Assembly (NCBI GenBank): GCA_029856635.1
Contig: JAHKLH010000003.1
Coordinates: 1 to 20,542 of the forward strand
DNA length: 20,542 nucleotides
DNA from: Candidatus Njordarchaeota archaeon
Lineage (GTDB): Archaea; Asgardarchaeota; Njordarchaeia; Njordarchaeales; JAHKLH01
Reading direction: 5' to 3'
The notes beneath the pieces are model-generated. The model was not told the origin of the DNA. It saw nothing but the letters and a program-made list of their open reading frames with translations, and ran no database searches. The translations under genes and the position numbers were made by a program. Below are positions 6,815 through 14,041 of the stretch, piece by piece (position 1 is the stretch's first letter; every line of letters starts with the position of its first letter).

Positions 6815-6969
6815 GATTTTAAACTATCATACTGTTAGTCTAATGCTGATTAATCATGCTTCGAAAAAACCGTAATCTATTTATGACTACCAACTGCTGC
6901 TCATGTCACTCTTAATCCAATTTTGAAAATCTTGTATCTAGCGATTATTGGTTAAAATACGACGAATAA

Positions 6970-8226
6970 TCACAAGTAAATAAGCCTTACGCCATCTGAT
7001 ATACGACAAAACCAAACTCTTTTAGCTCCAGCATTAATGCATGCATCTCTTACATTAGGGAACTTCTCTTTATCAACGAGAGCAATCAAACAACCTCCAA
7101 GTCCCGCTCCAGATATTTTTACTGCGTGTGCTCCTGCATCGAGAGCAATATTTCTTATTTTCTCTAATTCAGGCAAGCTTACATCATACAAATCTCGAAG
7201 TAATTCATGTTGTTTGTTTATTATTTCCGCGAGTATTTTAAAGTAATTCTTTGTGATTTCTATTCTCTCTCGTTGAAGAATTTCAATATCTCGCTTGGTC
7301 AAGGGTTCTTTCTTAAGAATTCTTATCGCAACAATGGTTAAGTCATTCATACGTAACGTGAATTCAATTCGCTTTTCTAACGTATCTTCTATTTGATCCA
7401 GAAATCTTTGTATTTCCTCAAGTTTAATTTGATCCCAAGCAACTTCATAGTATCGTCCACGAAGTTTACTCCTCAATTTCTCTGGCAAATTAGGAAGATT
7501 TCTCAACATTTCCAAAGCTAAATCTAACTCTCTTTGTCTAACTGGATGTATTTGCGCAGTAGCATGCTTAATTCCAGAATCAATTACCGCCAAAGAAAGA
7601 TCAGCTGATATCTTTTCTGCCCTTACAGGCGGTTTGGGATAGAGAACAATTATGTTACCAAAACTAGACGCATACTGATCAAGACGTCCACATGGAATTT
7701 TCATAATGTCATGTTCTGCTATATATGCAATTTCTGCAATCTCAGTAGGTGATAACCTTATGTCTGCTAATTCAGCCAAGAGTTTAACAAACGCTACTTC
7801 TAATGCACCACTACTTCCTAATCCTGCGCCAATCGGAATTGTTCCCCAAATGACAGCATGAAATCCCTTCTTTAATTGAAATCCGCGTCTTGTAAATTCA
7901 ATTATACAAGCTCTTAGATAATTCCCAAACCATCTATTCTCTACTAATTCCAATTTTTCTATTGGGAATTCATCACGAAATTCTTCTCCCTTTTCTTTCA
8001 AATTCAAGGAGTCTACTATAATCTTATCAGAAAAACGCAGAATTCCGATACCTACATATAAATTTAATGCAGCTGGAACGACAGGTAATCCTTTGTAATC
8101 TTGGTGTGTATTTAGGAAATCAGCTCGACCCGGTGCGAGTGAGACAATCATTGGTTGAGTTTTGTATTCCTGCTTGATGCAATTAATGAACTTACTTAGA
8201 AAATCATCATACATTGTAACACCCAT
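6970..8226 (-). CDS. GHMP-family sugar kinase, galactokinase-like
   Basis: A 418-residue ATP-dependent small-molecule kinase. APGRADFLNTHQDYKGLPVVP (31-51) is the galactokinase-type N-terminal signature. GTIPIGAGLGSSGALE (128-143) is the GHMP phosphate-binding loop. IPCGRLDQYASSFG (177-190) supplies the catalytic-base Asp183 in the position of galactokinase MDQ. SGAGLGGC near the C-terminus is the third GHMP motif. In galactokinase the first motif reads G-E-H-x-D; here the Glu is Thr40 (NTHQD), so the sugar is probably not galactose, and a related hexose or sugar acid is possible. Length suits a sugar kinase. ATG 8224-8226 is listed; a second ATG at 8212-8214 has GGGTG five bases upstream and may be the true start. 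The gene diverges from the actin-like gene across a nested inverted repeat. Confidence 0.85.
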   Translation of the reverse strand: MGVTMYDDFLSKFINCIKQEYKTQPMIVSLAPGRADFLNTHQDYKGLPVVPAALNLYVGIGILRFSDKIIVDSLNLKEKGEEFRDEFPIEKLELVENRWFGNYLRACIIEFTRRGFQLKKGFHAVIWGTIPIGAGLGSSGALEVAFVKLLAELADIRLSPTEIAEIAYIAEHDIMKIPCGRLDQYASSFGNIIVLYPKPPVRAEKISADLSLAVIDSGIKHATAQIHPVRQRELDLALEMLRNLPNLPEKLRSKLRGRYYEVAWDQIKLEEIQRFLDQIEDTLEKRIEFTLRMNDLTIVAIRILKKEPLTKRDIEILQRERIEITKNYFKILAEIINKQHELLRDLYDVSLPELEKIRNIALDAGAHAVKISGAGLGGCLIALVDKEKFPNVRDACINAGAKRVWFCRISDGVRLIYL

Positions 8227-8299
8227 AAAACGAGAGAAAAAATAAAATAGGTTCAGGAATAATGCTATTGTATACTAGAAAAATGAGGAATACAACCAT

Positions 8300-8338
8300 A
8301 CTATTCTTAATACGAAAGCGTATTTAATGCAGAATAGT
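8300..8338. repeat. Nested inverted repeat between divergent genes
   Basis: Outer arms ACTATTCT (8300-8307) and AGAATAGT (8331-8338) enclose inner arms AATACG (8309-8314) and CGTATT (8319-8324) around a 4-base AAAG centre. All arms are perfect. As RNA it would be a hairpin with a 1/6-base internal loop; as DNA it is a plausible two-site operator or protein-binding region. It sits 73 bases ahead of the kinase start and 65 ahead of the actin-like start. Confidence 0.6.
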
Positions 8339-8403
8339 TAGTTAAACAATAAATAACATATTAAGTAGTTTGGTTATGATTCTTCTGTGAAAGGTGACCT
8401 TAA

Positions 8404-9465
8404 ATGGGAGTCGTGGGTAGATTACAAGCAATAGGCATTGATTTGGGTACATCAACAATTAAAATATCTTTTGGAACGAGAAAACTAAGGTTCCCAAGCG
8501 TAATTGGTGAACCAAGACCCGGATTTCGAGGTTTAATAGAAGATAAGTCTTTGCTTTCAAATTTAGTAATCGAACATAAAGGCCGAGAATGGTATGTAGG
8601 AGAATTAGCACGCTTACAGTCCACTACAAAAAGATGGCTTGCAAGAGAGGGACTTGTAAAGAGCGTAGAAGATGCAATTATTGCTGTAAAAGCAGCTTTA
8701 GCTCTAGTTTTAACACAAAAAGAAAATTACGTTGTTGTAACAACTGGAGTTCCAGTCGGTACTGGTTCAAAGAAGATGGAAGAACTTGGAAATGCATTAA
8801 AGGGTACGCACACAATTACTGTAAAAAATGATGCAACTGGAGAAAAACGAACAATTACAGTTCACATTGTTGCTGCGCCAATTTTGCCAGAACCATATGG
8901 AACTTGGTATTTTCTTCTTCGAAGTATTGGTGAAAAGAAAGCTAGGGATTCTATAATTATTGACATAGGATTTGGATCAACAGACTTTCTCACAATTTAC
9001 AAAGGAAGGATTCTTGGAACTGCAAGTGGTTCAATTAGAGAAGCAGTGGATACATTAGCATCAAGACTCGCAGATTGGTTAGCGGAGCAAACTGGAAGAT
9101 TTATAGAGCCCGAAAGCTTAATTCAAGTTATTGAATCACCTAAGAAGCTAGTAAGCATAAGTGGAATGGTTTATGATATTTCTAAGCAAATTGAAGAAAT
9201 ATCACGATTTATAGCAGGAATCATCGTTGATAGACTTGAAGCTCTACTAGATCGACTTCCTCCAGACGCAATAATCTCATACTACATCCTAACTGGAGGA
9301 GGTTCATATGTATTTGGCAAATATATTCGTGATGTAATGCTTGAAAGAAAATTAGTTCGAAGTGCATCTCAGATATTAATTCCACCAGATCCAATAATGG
9401 CTAACTGTATTGGTTTCGAATTGATTTCGGAGCATTATGCTGGTAAACTTATGAAAACTTCGTAG
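8404..9465 (+). CDS. Actin-like ATPase of the ParM/archaeal ALP group
   Basis: A 353-residue actin-superfamily ATPase. IGIDLGTSTIKI (10-21) is phosphate loop 1, IIIDIGFGSTDFLTIYKG (184-201) is phosphate loop 2 with Asp187 and the GFGSTD turn, and YYILTGGGSYVFG (293-305) is the adenosine-binding motif. Length and pattern fit the bacterial ParM and Thermoplasma Ta0583 group better than eukaryotic actin or crenactin, both of which are longer. Such proteins polymerise on ATP and serve in plasmid partition, cell shape or division; no ParR-like adaptor is evident next to it. The start is secure: AGGTGA lies six bases before ATG 8404. It diverges from the GHMP kinase, and an ABC ATPase pseudogene starts 11 bases after its stop. 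Confidence 0.9.
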   Translation: MGVVGRLQAIGIDLGTSTIKISFGTRKLRFPSVIGEPRPGFRGLIEDKSLLSNLVIEHKGREWYVGELARLQSTTKRWLAREGLVKSVEDAIIAVKAALALVLTQKENYVVVTTGVPVGTGSKKMEELGNALKGTHTITVKNDATGEKRTITVHIVAAPILPEPYGTWYFLLRSIGEKKARDSIIIDIGFGSTDFLTIYKGRILGTASGSIREAVDTLASRLADWLAEQTGRFIEPESLIQVIESPKKLVSISGMVYDISKQIEEISRFIAGIIVDRLEALLDRLPPDAIISYYILTGGGSYVFGKYIRDVMLERKLVRSASQILIPPDPIMANCIGFELISEHYAGKLMKTS

Positions 9466-9476
9466 GGGCGACCTGC

Positions 9477-10448
9477 TTGCTCGAAATAAGGAATTTAAGA
9501 GTGACGTATGTTACGTCTGTTCATGGGAAAAGGTCTACACAACAGCATTGCGAGGTGTGTCTCTAAAGGTTGGTGAAGGAGAAACTGTTTCTGTTGTTGG
9601 ACCAACAAAATCAGGGAAGACTACTCTCATGAAAAGTATTATTCGTGCGTTGCCAAATAACACTATAGTTGATGGCGAAATATTGTTTGAGGGAGAAAAT
9701 ATCTTAAAACTGTCATATGAAGAGTTCAGATGGTATCTTTGGAAGAGAATTGCTGTAGTTTTTGAAAGTGGTTCCTATCTGTATCCAGGAATGACTGTAT
9801 TGGAGCAATTACTTGAGGTAGTCCAAAGTTATTCCAAAAATACTAAGGGAACATGCTGTTGAAATGATTTTAGATGTTCTACGAGAAGTAGGTTCGTCTA
9901 AGTATGATGCATTAAAGGGTCCTAGTGAACTTAGTGAGGGAATGAAGCGTAGGGTTTTAATTGCAATGGCGGTTCTTCTAAAACCGGATCTTATCATAGC
10001 TGATAATCCGATAGCAAACATAGACTATGCGTTGGCAACTCAGATAATGGATCTTTTTGAAAGGTTCAGGAGGATATAAGTTCTCCTTGTTAATGCTTTT
10101 AGACGATATTAGGTGGGCGCTTGAATTTGCAGATAGAATAGTTGTTCTCCTCAGTGGTGTTTCTCTTGAGTGTGCGCCTACGAATGAAATTTTTGAAATC
10201 CTTGGCATCCTTTTTCTAAGTTACTAATTTACATCCGCGGAATCCCTTAAAATTCATTCAAATTTTCAGTTTCAGGATCTGGTTATCCGTTTTCTACATC
10301 ATGCCCATACGCTACTTCACAATGTTTTCAAGAGCTACCAGATCAATATGTTTGTGGAGAACGAGAGATTCGTTGTCATAGGTATGATTATGTGAAAGAA
10401 ATCTCTATTGAAGATTTCTTTGAAGATATGAAATCGAAACAATTTTGA
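9477..10448 (+). pseudogene. Broken oligopeptide/dipeptide ABC transporter ATPase (OppD/DppD type)
   Basis: Remains of one ABC ATPase can be followed across several frames. It starts at TTG 9477 (LLEIRNLRVTY) and shifts near 9525-9535. The frame from about 9533 to 9840 carries LRGVSLKVGEGE and Walker A GPTKSGKTT, and shifts again at an A5 run (about 9836-9840). The next frame carries the signature region LSEGMKRRVLIAMA and Walker B LIIADNPIANID, and stops at 10077-10079. It resumes after about 10100 as DIRWALEFADRIVVLLSG. The last piece, about 10270-10448, has CPYATSQC and GEREIRCHRYD, the cysteine-bearing Opp/Dpp C-terminal motif. At least four frame breaks are needed. Key residues have also decayed: Q-loop Gln is Glu (VVFESG), the Walker B catalytic Glu is Asn (IADNP), and LSGG is LSEG. 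No permease or binding-protein gene is near. It is probably a true pseudogene, although A-run indels could be assembly errors. Confidence 0.85.
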
Positions 10449-10457
10449 CGCACAAGT

Positions 10458-10474
10458 GACATATATTTTTTATT
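10458..10474 (+). promoter_or_regulatory. TATA-like promoter of the TrmB-type coiled-coil gene
   Basis: CATATATTTTTTATTA lies about 25-35 bases ahead of the ATG at 10495, matching an archaeal TATA box with a very short leader. An AAAGGT ribosome-site-like stretch follows at about 10481-10486. Confidence 0.5.
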
Positions 10475-10494
10475 AAGGACAAAGGTTAAAAAAC

Positions 10495-12129
10495 ATGTCA
10501 AGTATTAGTATCATACTTAAAAATATTGGATTGTCTGATACTGCCATCAAGGTTTATTTGAATTGTCTTGGACTTGGACCAATATCTAAATCAGAAATTG
10601 CAAGTGTTGTTCAAATTGCCGCAGAAGAGGTTGATAAAGCAATTGAGGAATTGAAAAAACACAATTTGGTAGTTGAATTAAAAACAGTTCCGGTTCGTTA
10701 TCAAATGATCGCCCCATATGCACTTTTCGTTACGCAATTAGAGAATTTCGGAAAATCGTTTGATGCTTTTATGGAAAATATTAGAAAAACTGTTGAAGTA
10801 TCTACGAAAGAAACAGCAAACGCTATAGCAGAGTTTCAGTCAAAAATATCTGAAGCAACTGAAGTGAGCTTAAAAGGAATGAGAGAATCGATTACAAGCC
10901 TAGCGAAAGATTTCACAAAATCTACAGTTGATGCAATAGAAGAAACGAGCAAAAATATTTTGGAGAGTTTAACGGAAGCTACGGCAACGTCAATGGAATC
11001 AATTAGGTCAGTAGCAAAATCCATTTCAGAAGGAATGCAAAAACTGTCTTCTGAAACACAGAAAATGATGCAAAGTGTAATAGAGCAAATAGGTGCAAGT
11101 CTCAGTGAAATGAGAGAAGGAATAATGAAACAATTTGAATCATCAATGAAAGTCCTTTCTGATGCATTAGCAACTTTAATAGAGCAAATAAGTGCTATGC
11201 TAAGGAAAACATTTGATGATTTCCAAGCACAGGTAAAGACTTCCCTAGACACATTCAAAAAATCCCTCGAAAGCATGGAGCAAAGCACAAAATCTAGAAT
11301 GCAAGAAACTGGAAGTAAATTCGTAAATGAAATGAATGAAACAATGGAAAGCATGATTTCATCGTTGAATTCCAAAATAGAAGAAACAAGCAAAAGAATT
11401 GAAGAAGTAAAGACACAATCAATGAATACTATGCAAGAAAGTATTACGGGATTATCTAATAGAATTTCTCAAAGAGCCGAAGACTTTGCTAATAAACTAA
11501 GTGAGAAAATGAAGAACACCGTATCAAGTTTAATGAAAGAGGTTGAGGATAGTGCGAATAAATTGAAAATCCAAATTGAGAAGACCCTAATAGAAAACAT
11601 CAGCAAATCATTGCAACAAATGAGACAAGCACTTGAAGACACGAAGAACATCTTCAGCGAATTATATGAGGAAATACGCAAGAAAGAAACTCCGGTAGAA
11701 GTTCCAACGTTCTTCCAAGTTAAGGGCTTGGAAAGCATAAAAGCACACATCAGAGACATGTTAACAAGAGCAAAAAGAGTTGTTTACATAGCAGTTAGAG
11801 ACCCTACTGATTTGCCATGGAAAAAAATATTAGAGCTCCCAGAGCGTTGCAGAGTTTACATTCTGACGTGCTTTAATAGAGGTCATCCTGAACATCGCTC
11901 AATAATTCAACGGCTCTTGAAGCGTCCTTTCACACACATTAGAGAAATTAGACAACCTCGTTTCTTTGCTACAGAAATTGATGATAAGGAAGGTGCTATT
12001 ACAATGCTGATTCCAGGAGTTCCCCCAAGCGAATTGGACTGTATCGTTGTCCTTTCTGAGCCATGGGCTTTCCTAATTAAGAGCATATTCATGAGCGAAT
12101 ACTCTGGTGCAGAAGAAATACGCCTGTAA
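10495..12129 (+). CDS. TrmB-like regulator with a long coiled-coil insertion
   Basis: A 544-residue protein in three parts. Residues 1-75 (ILKNIGLSDTAIKVYLNCLGLGPISKSEIASVV, then EELKKHNLV) form a TrmB-type winged helix. Residues 85-395 are an uninterrupted amphipathic helical region rich in Ser, Met, Glu and Lys, with recurring phrases such as SISEGMQKLSSE and MQESITGLSNRI; it resembles methyl-accepting coiled coils but has no membrane segment. Residues 405-544 (FFQVKGLESIKAHIRDMLTRAKRVVYIAV) match in outline the phospholipase-D-like C-terminal half of TrmB regulators, without an HxK catalytic motif. Known TrmB proteins are about 340 residues and use this domain to bind sugars; the long spacer is unusual. 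It could place DNA-binding and sensory ends far apart. The ATG has a short A/T-rich leader. The M20 hydrolase follows within 12 bases and is probably co-transcribed. Confidence 0.82.
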   Translation: MSSISIILKNIGLSDTAIKVYLNCLGLGPISKSEIASVVQIAAEEVDKAIEELKKHNLVVELKTVPVRYQMIAPYALFVTQLENFGKSFDAFMENIRKTVEVSTKETANAIAEFQSKISEATEVSLKGMRESITSLAKDFTKSTVDAIEETSKNILESLTEATATSMESIRSVAKSISEGMQKLSSETQKMMQSVIEQIGASLSEMREGIMKQFESSMKVLSDALATLIEQISAMLRKTFDDFQAQVKTSLDTFKKSLESMEQSTKSRMQETGSKFVNEMNETMESMISSLNSKIEETSKRIEEVKTQSMNTMQESITGLSNRISQRAEDFANKLSEKMKNTVSSLMKEVEDSANKLKIQIEKTLIENISKSLQQMRQALEDTKNIFSELYEEIRKKETPVEVPTFFQVKGLESIKAHIRDMLTRAKRVVYIAVRDPTDLPWKKILELPERCRVYILTCFNRGHPEHRSIIQRLLKRPFTHIREIRQPRFFATEIDDKEGAITMLIPGVPPSELDCIVVLSEPWAFLIKSIFMSEYSGAEEIRL

Positions 12130-12141
12130 TTGGTGTTAATT

Positions 12142-13182
12142 TTGAAAATTAACCCAAAAGAACTTTTGCTCAAATTTTTGAGGATTAAATCCTACTCACG
12201 CCAAGAGTTTCAATTTGCCTGCATGTTAACTGAAATTCTAGAAGAACTAGGCTTCGAAGTAAAAATTCAATTTTTAAGCGAATCATCTTGCAATCTAATT
12301 GTTAATCCGAGAAAATCACCAATAGTCGCAATTATGACGCATCTAGATACTGTCCCGGGCGAAATACCAGTACGTGTCGAAGGCGAAAAAATCTATGGTC
12401 GAGGAGCCTGCGATGCAAAAGGACAAATTGTCACATTAATTTGGGCTTTAAGCGAGGTTAAGGAATTAAATAATGTTAGCATCGTTTTTGTAGGAGACGA
12501 AGAAGAAGAGGGGAGTGGGTCTTTGGCATATGTAAATCAGTACTATCCCCAAAATGCTCTTATATTAGAACCAACTTCTCTCAAATTAGCAGATAGCGCA
12601 AAAGGAAATTTAGAAGTTCTCATTGAATTTATTGGAGAGGAAAAACATGGAGCAATACCGAACGAATCCGATGCTTTTTCAAAATTCATGGAATTTCTAA
12701 GCTCTCTAAAACAGAGATTTTCATTTAGGATCATATCAGTTCATGCTGGAAGGGAAGACCTTTACGTTACCCCAAGTACATGTCGAGTACTAATTGATAT
12801 TACCACAAATGATTGGAAAAAAACATATAATGAACTTAATGAAATTCTTGCTAAATACAACGCAAGATTTGAAATAGTTGATTTTTCAAATGGGTGGAAA
12901 ACCACTGGTAAACTTGTTGATGCATTCATGGATTGTATGCAAAAAGCAGGAATACTACCAATTCTCGAGACTTACCCTGCATGGACTGATGCGACAAGAC
13001 TTGCTGAGAAGAATATTCCAGCAATTATTTTTGGCCCAGGTGATTTATCCGTCGCTCATACTCATCGTGAATATATTTCTCTTAACGAAATTGCAAAAGC
13101 ACGGGATGTTTTAGTCAGATTTATCAAGTATGCTGAAAATGAAGAAATAGAGGCTAAAGTGGTTTTTCTTAGTGAACATTGA
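12142..13182 (+). CDS. M20-family zinc hydrolase, LysK-like (amino-group carrier/N-acyl-lysine deacylase type)
   Basis: A 346-residue M20 amidohydrolase. MTHLDTVPG supplies the metal His and Asp, GRGACDAKG the bridging Asp, GDEEEEGS the catalytic Glu pair, LEPT the second metal carboxylate, and GPGDLSVAHTHREYI the last His. The dimerisation domain has GEEKHGAIPNESDAF. Short length and IPVRVEGEKIYGRGACDAKG are closest in my memory to archaeal LysK, which frees lysine or ornithine from the LysW carrier or the acetyl group. No LysW, LysX, LysZ, LysY or LysJ gene is present, so another ArgE/DapE-type substrate remains possible. The frame is open from TTG 12130, but GGTG lies six bases before TTG 12142, which I take as the start. 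It follows the TrmB-like gene directly and may be in its operon. Confidence 0.87.
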   Translation: MKINPKELLLKFLRIKSYSRQEFQFACMLTEILEELGFEVKIQFLSESSCNLIVNPRKSPIVAIMTHLDTVPGEIPVRVEGEKIYGRGACDAKGQIVTLIWALSEVKELNNVSIVFVGDEEEEGSGSLAYVNQYYPQNALILEPTSLKLADSAKGNLEVLIEFIGEEKHGAIPNESDAFSKFMEFLSSLKQRFSFRIISVHAGREDLYVTPSTCRVLIDITTNDWKKTYNELNEILAKYNARFEIVDFSNGWKTTGKLVDAFMDCMQKAGILPILETYPAWTDATRLAEKNIPAIIFGPGDLSVAHTHREYISLNEIAKARDVLVRFIKYAENEEIEAKVVFLSEH

Positions 13183-13185
13183 TAA

Positions 13186-13205
13186 TTTTTGTTCATTGAA
13201 TTTTT
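13186..13205 (+). terminator. Probable T-tract terminator between convergent genes
   Basis: Two T5 runs (13186-13190 and 13201-13205) lie directly after the M20 hydrolase stop, in the 41-base gap before the convergent GPN-loop GTPase stop. This is the usual form of archaeal terminators. Confidence 0.4.
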
Positions 13206-13223
13206 GAGATTATAAATATTTAA

Positions 13224-14003
13224 TTAAGTTTCGACTCCCCCAGATTTTGACCAGACCTCTTGCATTTTTGCGAATAAATCTGCAATACCTTCACCAGTTT
13301 CTGACGAAACGGCGATTATCTCCTTTCTAGCGAATATCTCCTCAAATTCGGCTACCATTGCCTCCCACTCTAAAGCTATATCCCTTACAGGAAATTCTTT
13401 AAGTTCATCAAATATTGCAGAGGGGTTCTCGAGGAAGTACAAGATTTTATCTAATTCTTCACTGGGAAGAAGATCCCTCTTTGTTACGACATCGATAACT
13501 GGTAGCTGGAACCGCCAGAAAATGGATGATGAAAGTAGAAGGACACTAAGAATCGCATTCAAACCACTCTTACAAAGAAAAGGATCGATCAAGAACAAAA
13601 TCAAACTACGAGTTCCCTCAATTTCATTAATTGTTCTAAAAATTTCATAACCAGATGGACGAAAAGCAAATACTTCGAGCTGCCCCGGAGTGTCAACAAT
13701 TAATATGTCAGCTCGCAACTCACTAATAGCTTTTTTGATTTTATCTGCATGTGCAGCCAAGATATCGCAAGAAGCTATGATCGCACCATTGGGGCCTAAT
13801 TTAAATTTCTTCATGATTTCTGACGTTTTAACCCAGTCTCTGGCATCAATTGTAGGATTGTAATGAAGACTAGGATCTTCAACGGCAGGATCTAAATTCA
13901 GAGTAGCGTAAAAGATTCTTCGCTGGTCTAGATAATAAGCCAAAGCTGATGTCAGCATTGATTTTCCAGATCCGGCAGGACCAATTATAAAAGCGACGTC
14001 CAT
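13224..14003 (-). CDS. GPN-loop GTPase (Gpn1/XAB1 family)
   Basis: A 259-residue GTPase. IIGPAGSGKS (6-15) is the Walker A loop. LGPNG (69-73) is the Gly-Pro-Asn insertion that defines the family and completes the active site of the partner subunit in the dimer. DTPGQLEVF (104-112) is the switch II/Walker B region, TKRD (174-177) gives guanine specificity, and VSSETGEG near the C-terminus is the SAK-like motif. Archaeal members, such as Pyrococcus Pab0955, form homodimers. The eukaryotic relatives help assemble and import RNA polymerase II, but the archaeal role is not settled. The ATG is at 14001-14003 with a weak ribosome site. It lies 38 bases behind the membrane-protein gene on the same strand and could be the third gene of that operon. 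Confidence 0.93.
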   Translation of the reverse strand: MDVAFIIGPAGSGKSMLTSALAYYLDQRRIFYATLNLDPAVEDPSLHYNPTIDARDWVKTSEIMKKFKLGPNGAIIASCDILAAHADKIKKAISELRADILIVDTPGQLEVFAFRPSGYEIFRTINEIEGTRSLILFLIDPFLCKSGLNAILSVLLLSSSIFWRFQLPVIDVVTKRDLLPSEELDKILYFLENPSAIFDELKEFPVRDIALEWEAMVAEFEEIFARKEIIAVSSETGEGIADLFAKMQEVWSKSGGVET

Positions 14004-14041
14004 GTTTTTTCCCGATTAGTTCAAAAATTGCAAAGATGTTT

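Noticed and set aside
8589..8831. Cysteine-rich 80-codon plus-strand frame inside the actin-like gene
   Set aside because: It is an out-of-frame shadow of a secure gene; its cysteines come from GT-rich codons of the true frame.
10836..11393. Minus-strand 185-codon frame within the TrmB-like gene
   Set aside because: It mirrors the repetitive Ser/Glu codons of the coiled coil; there is no ribosome site or domain.
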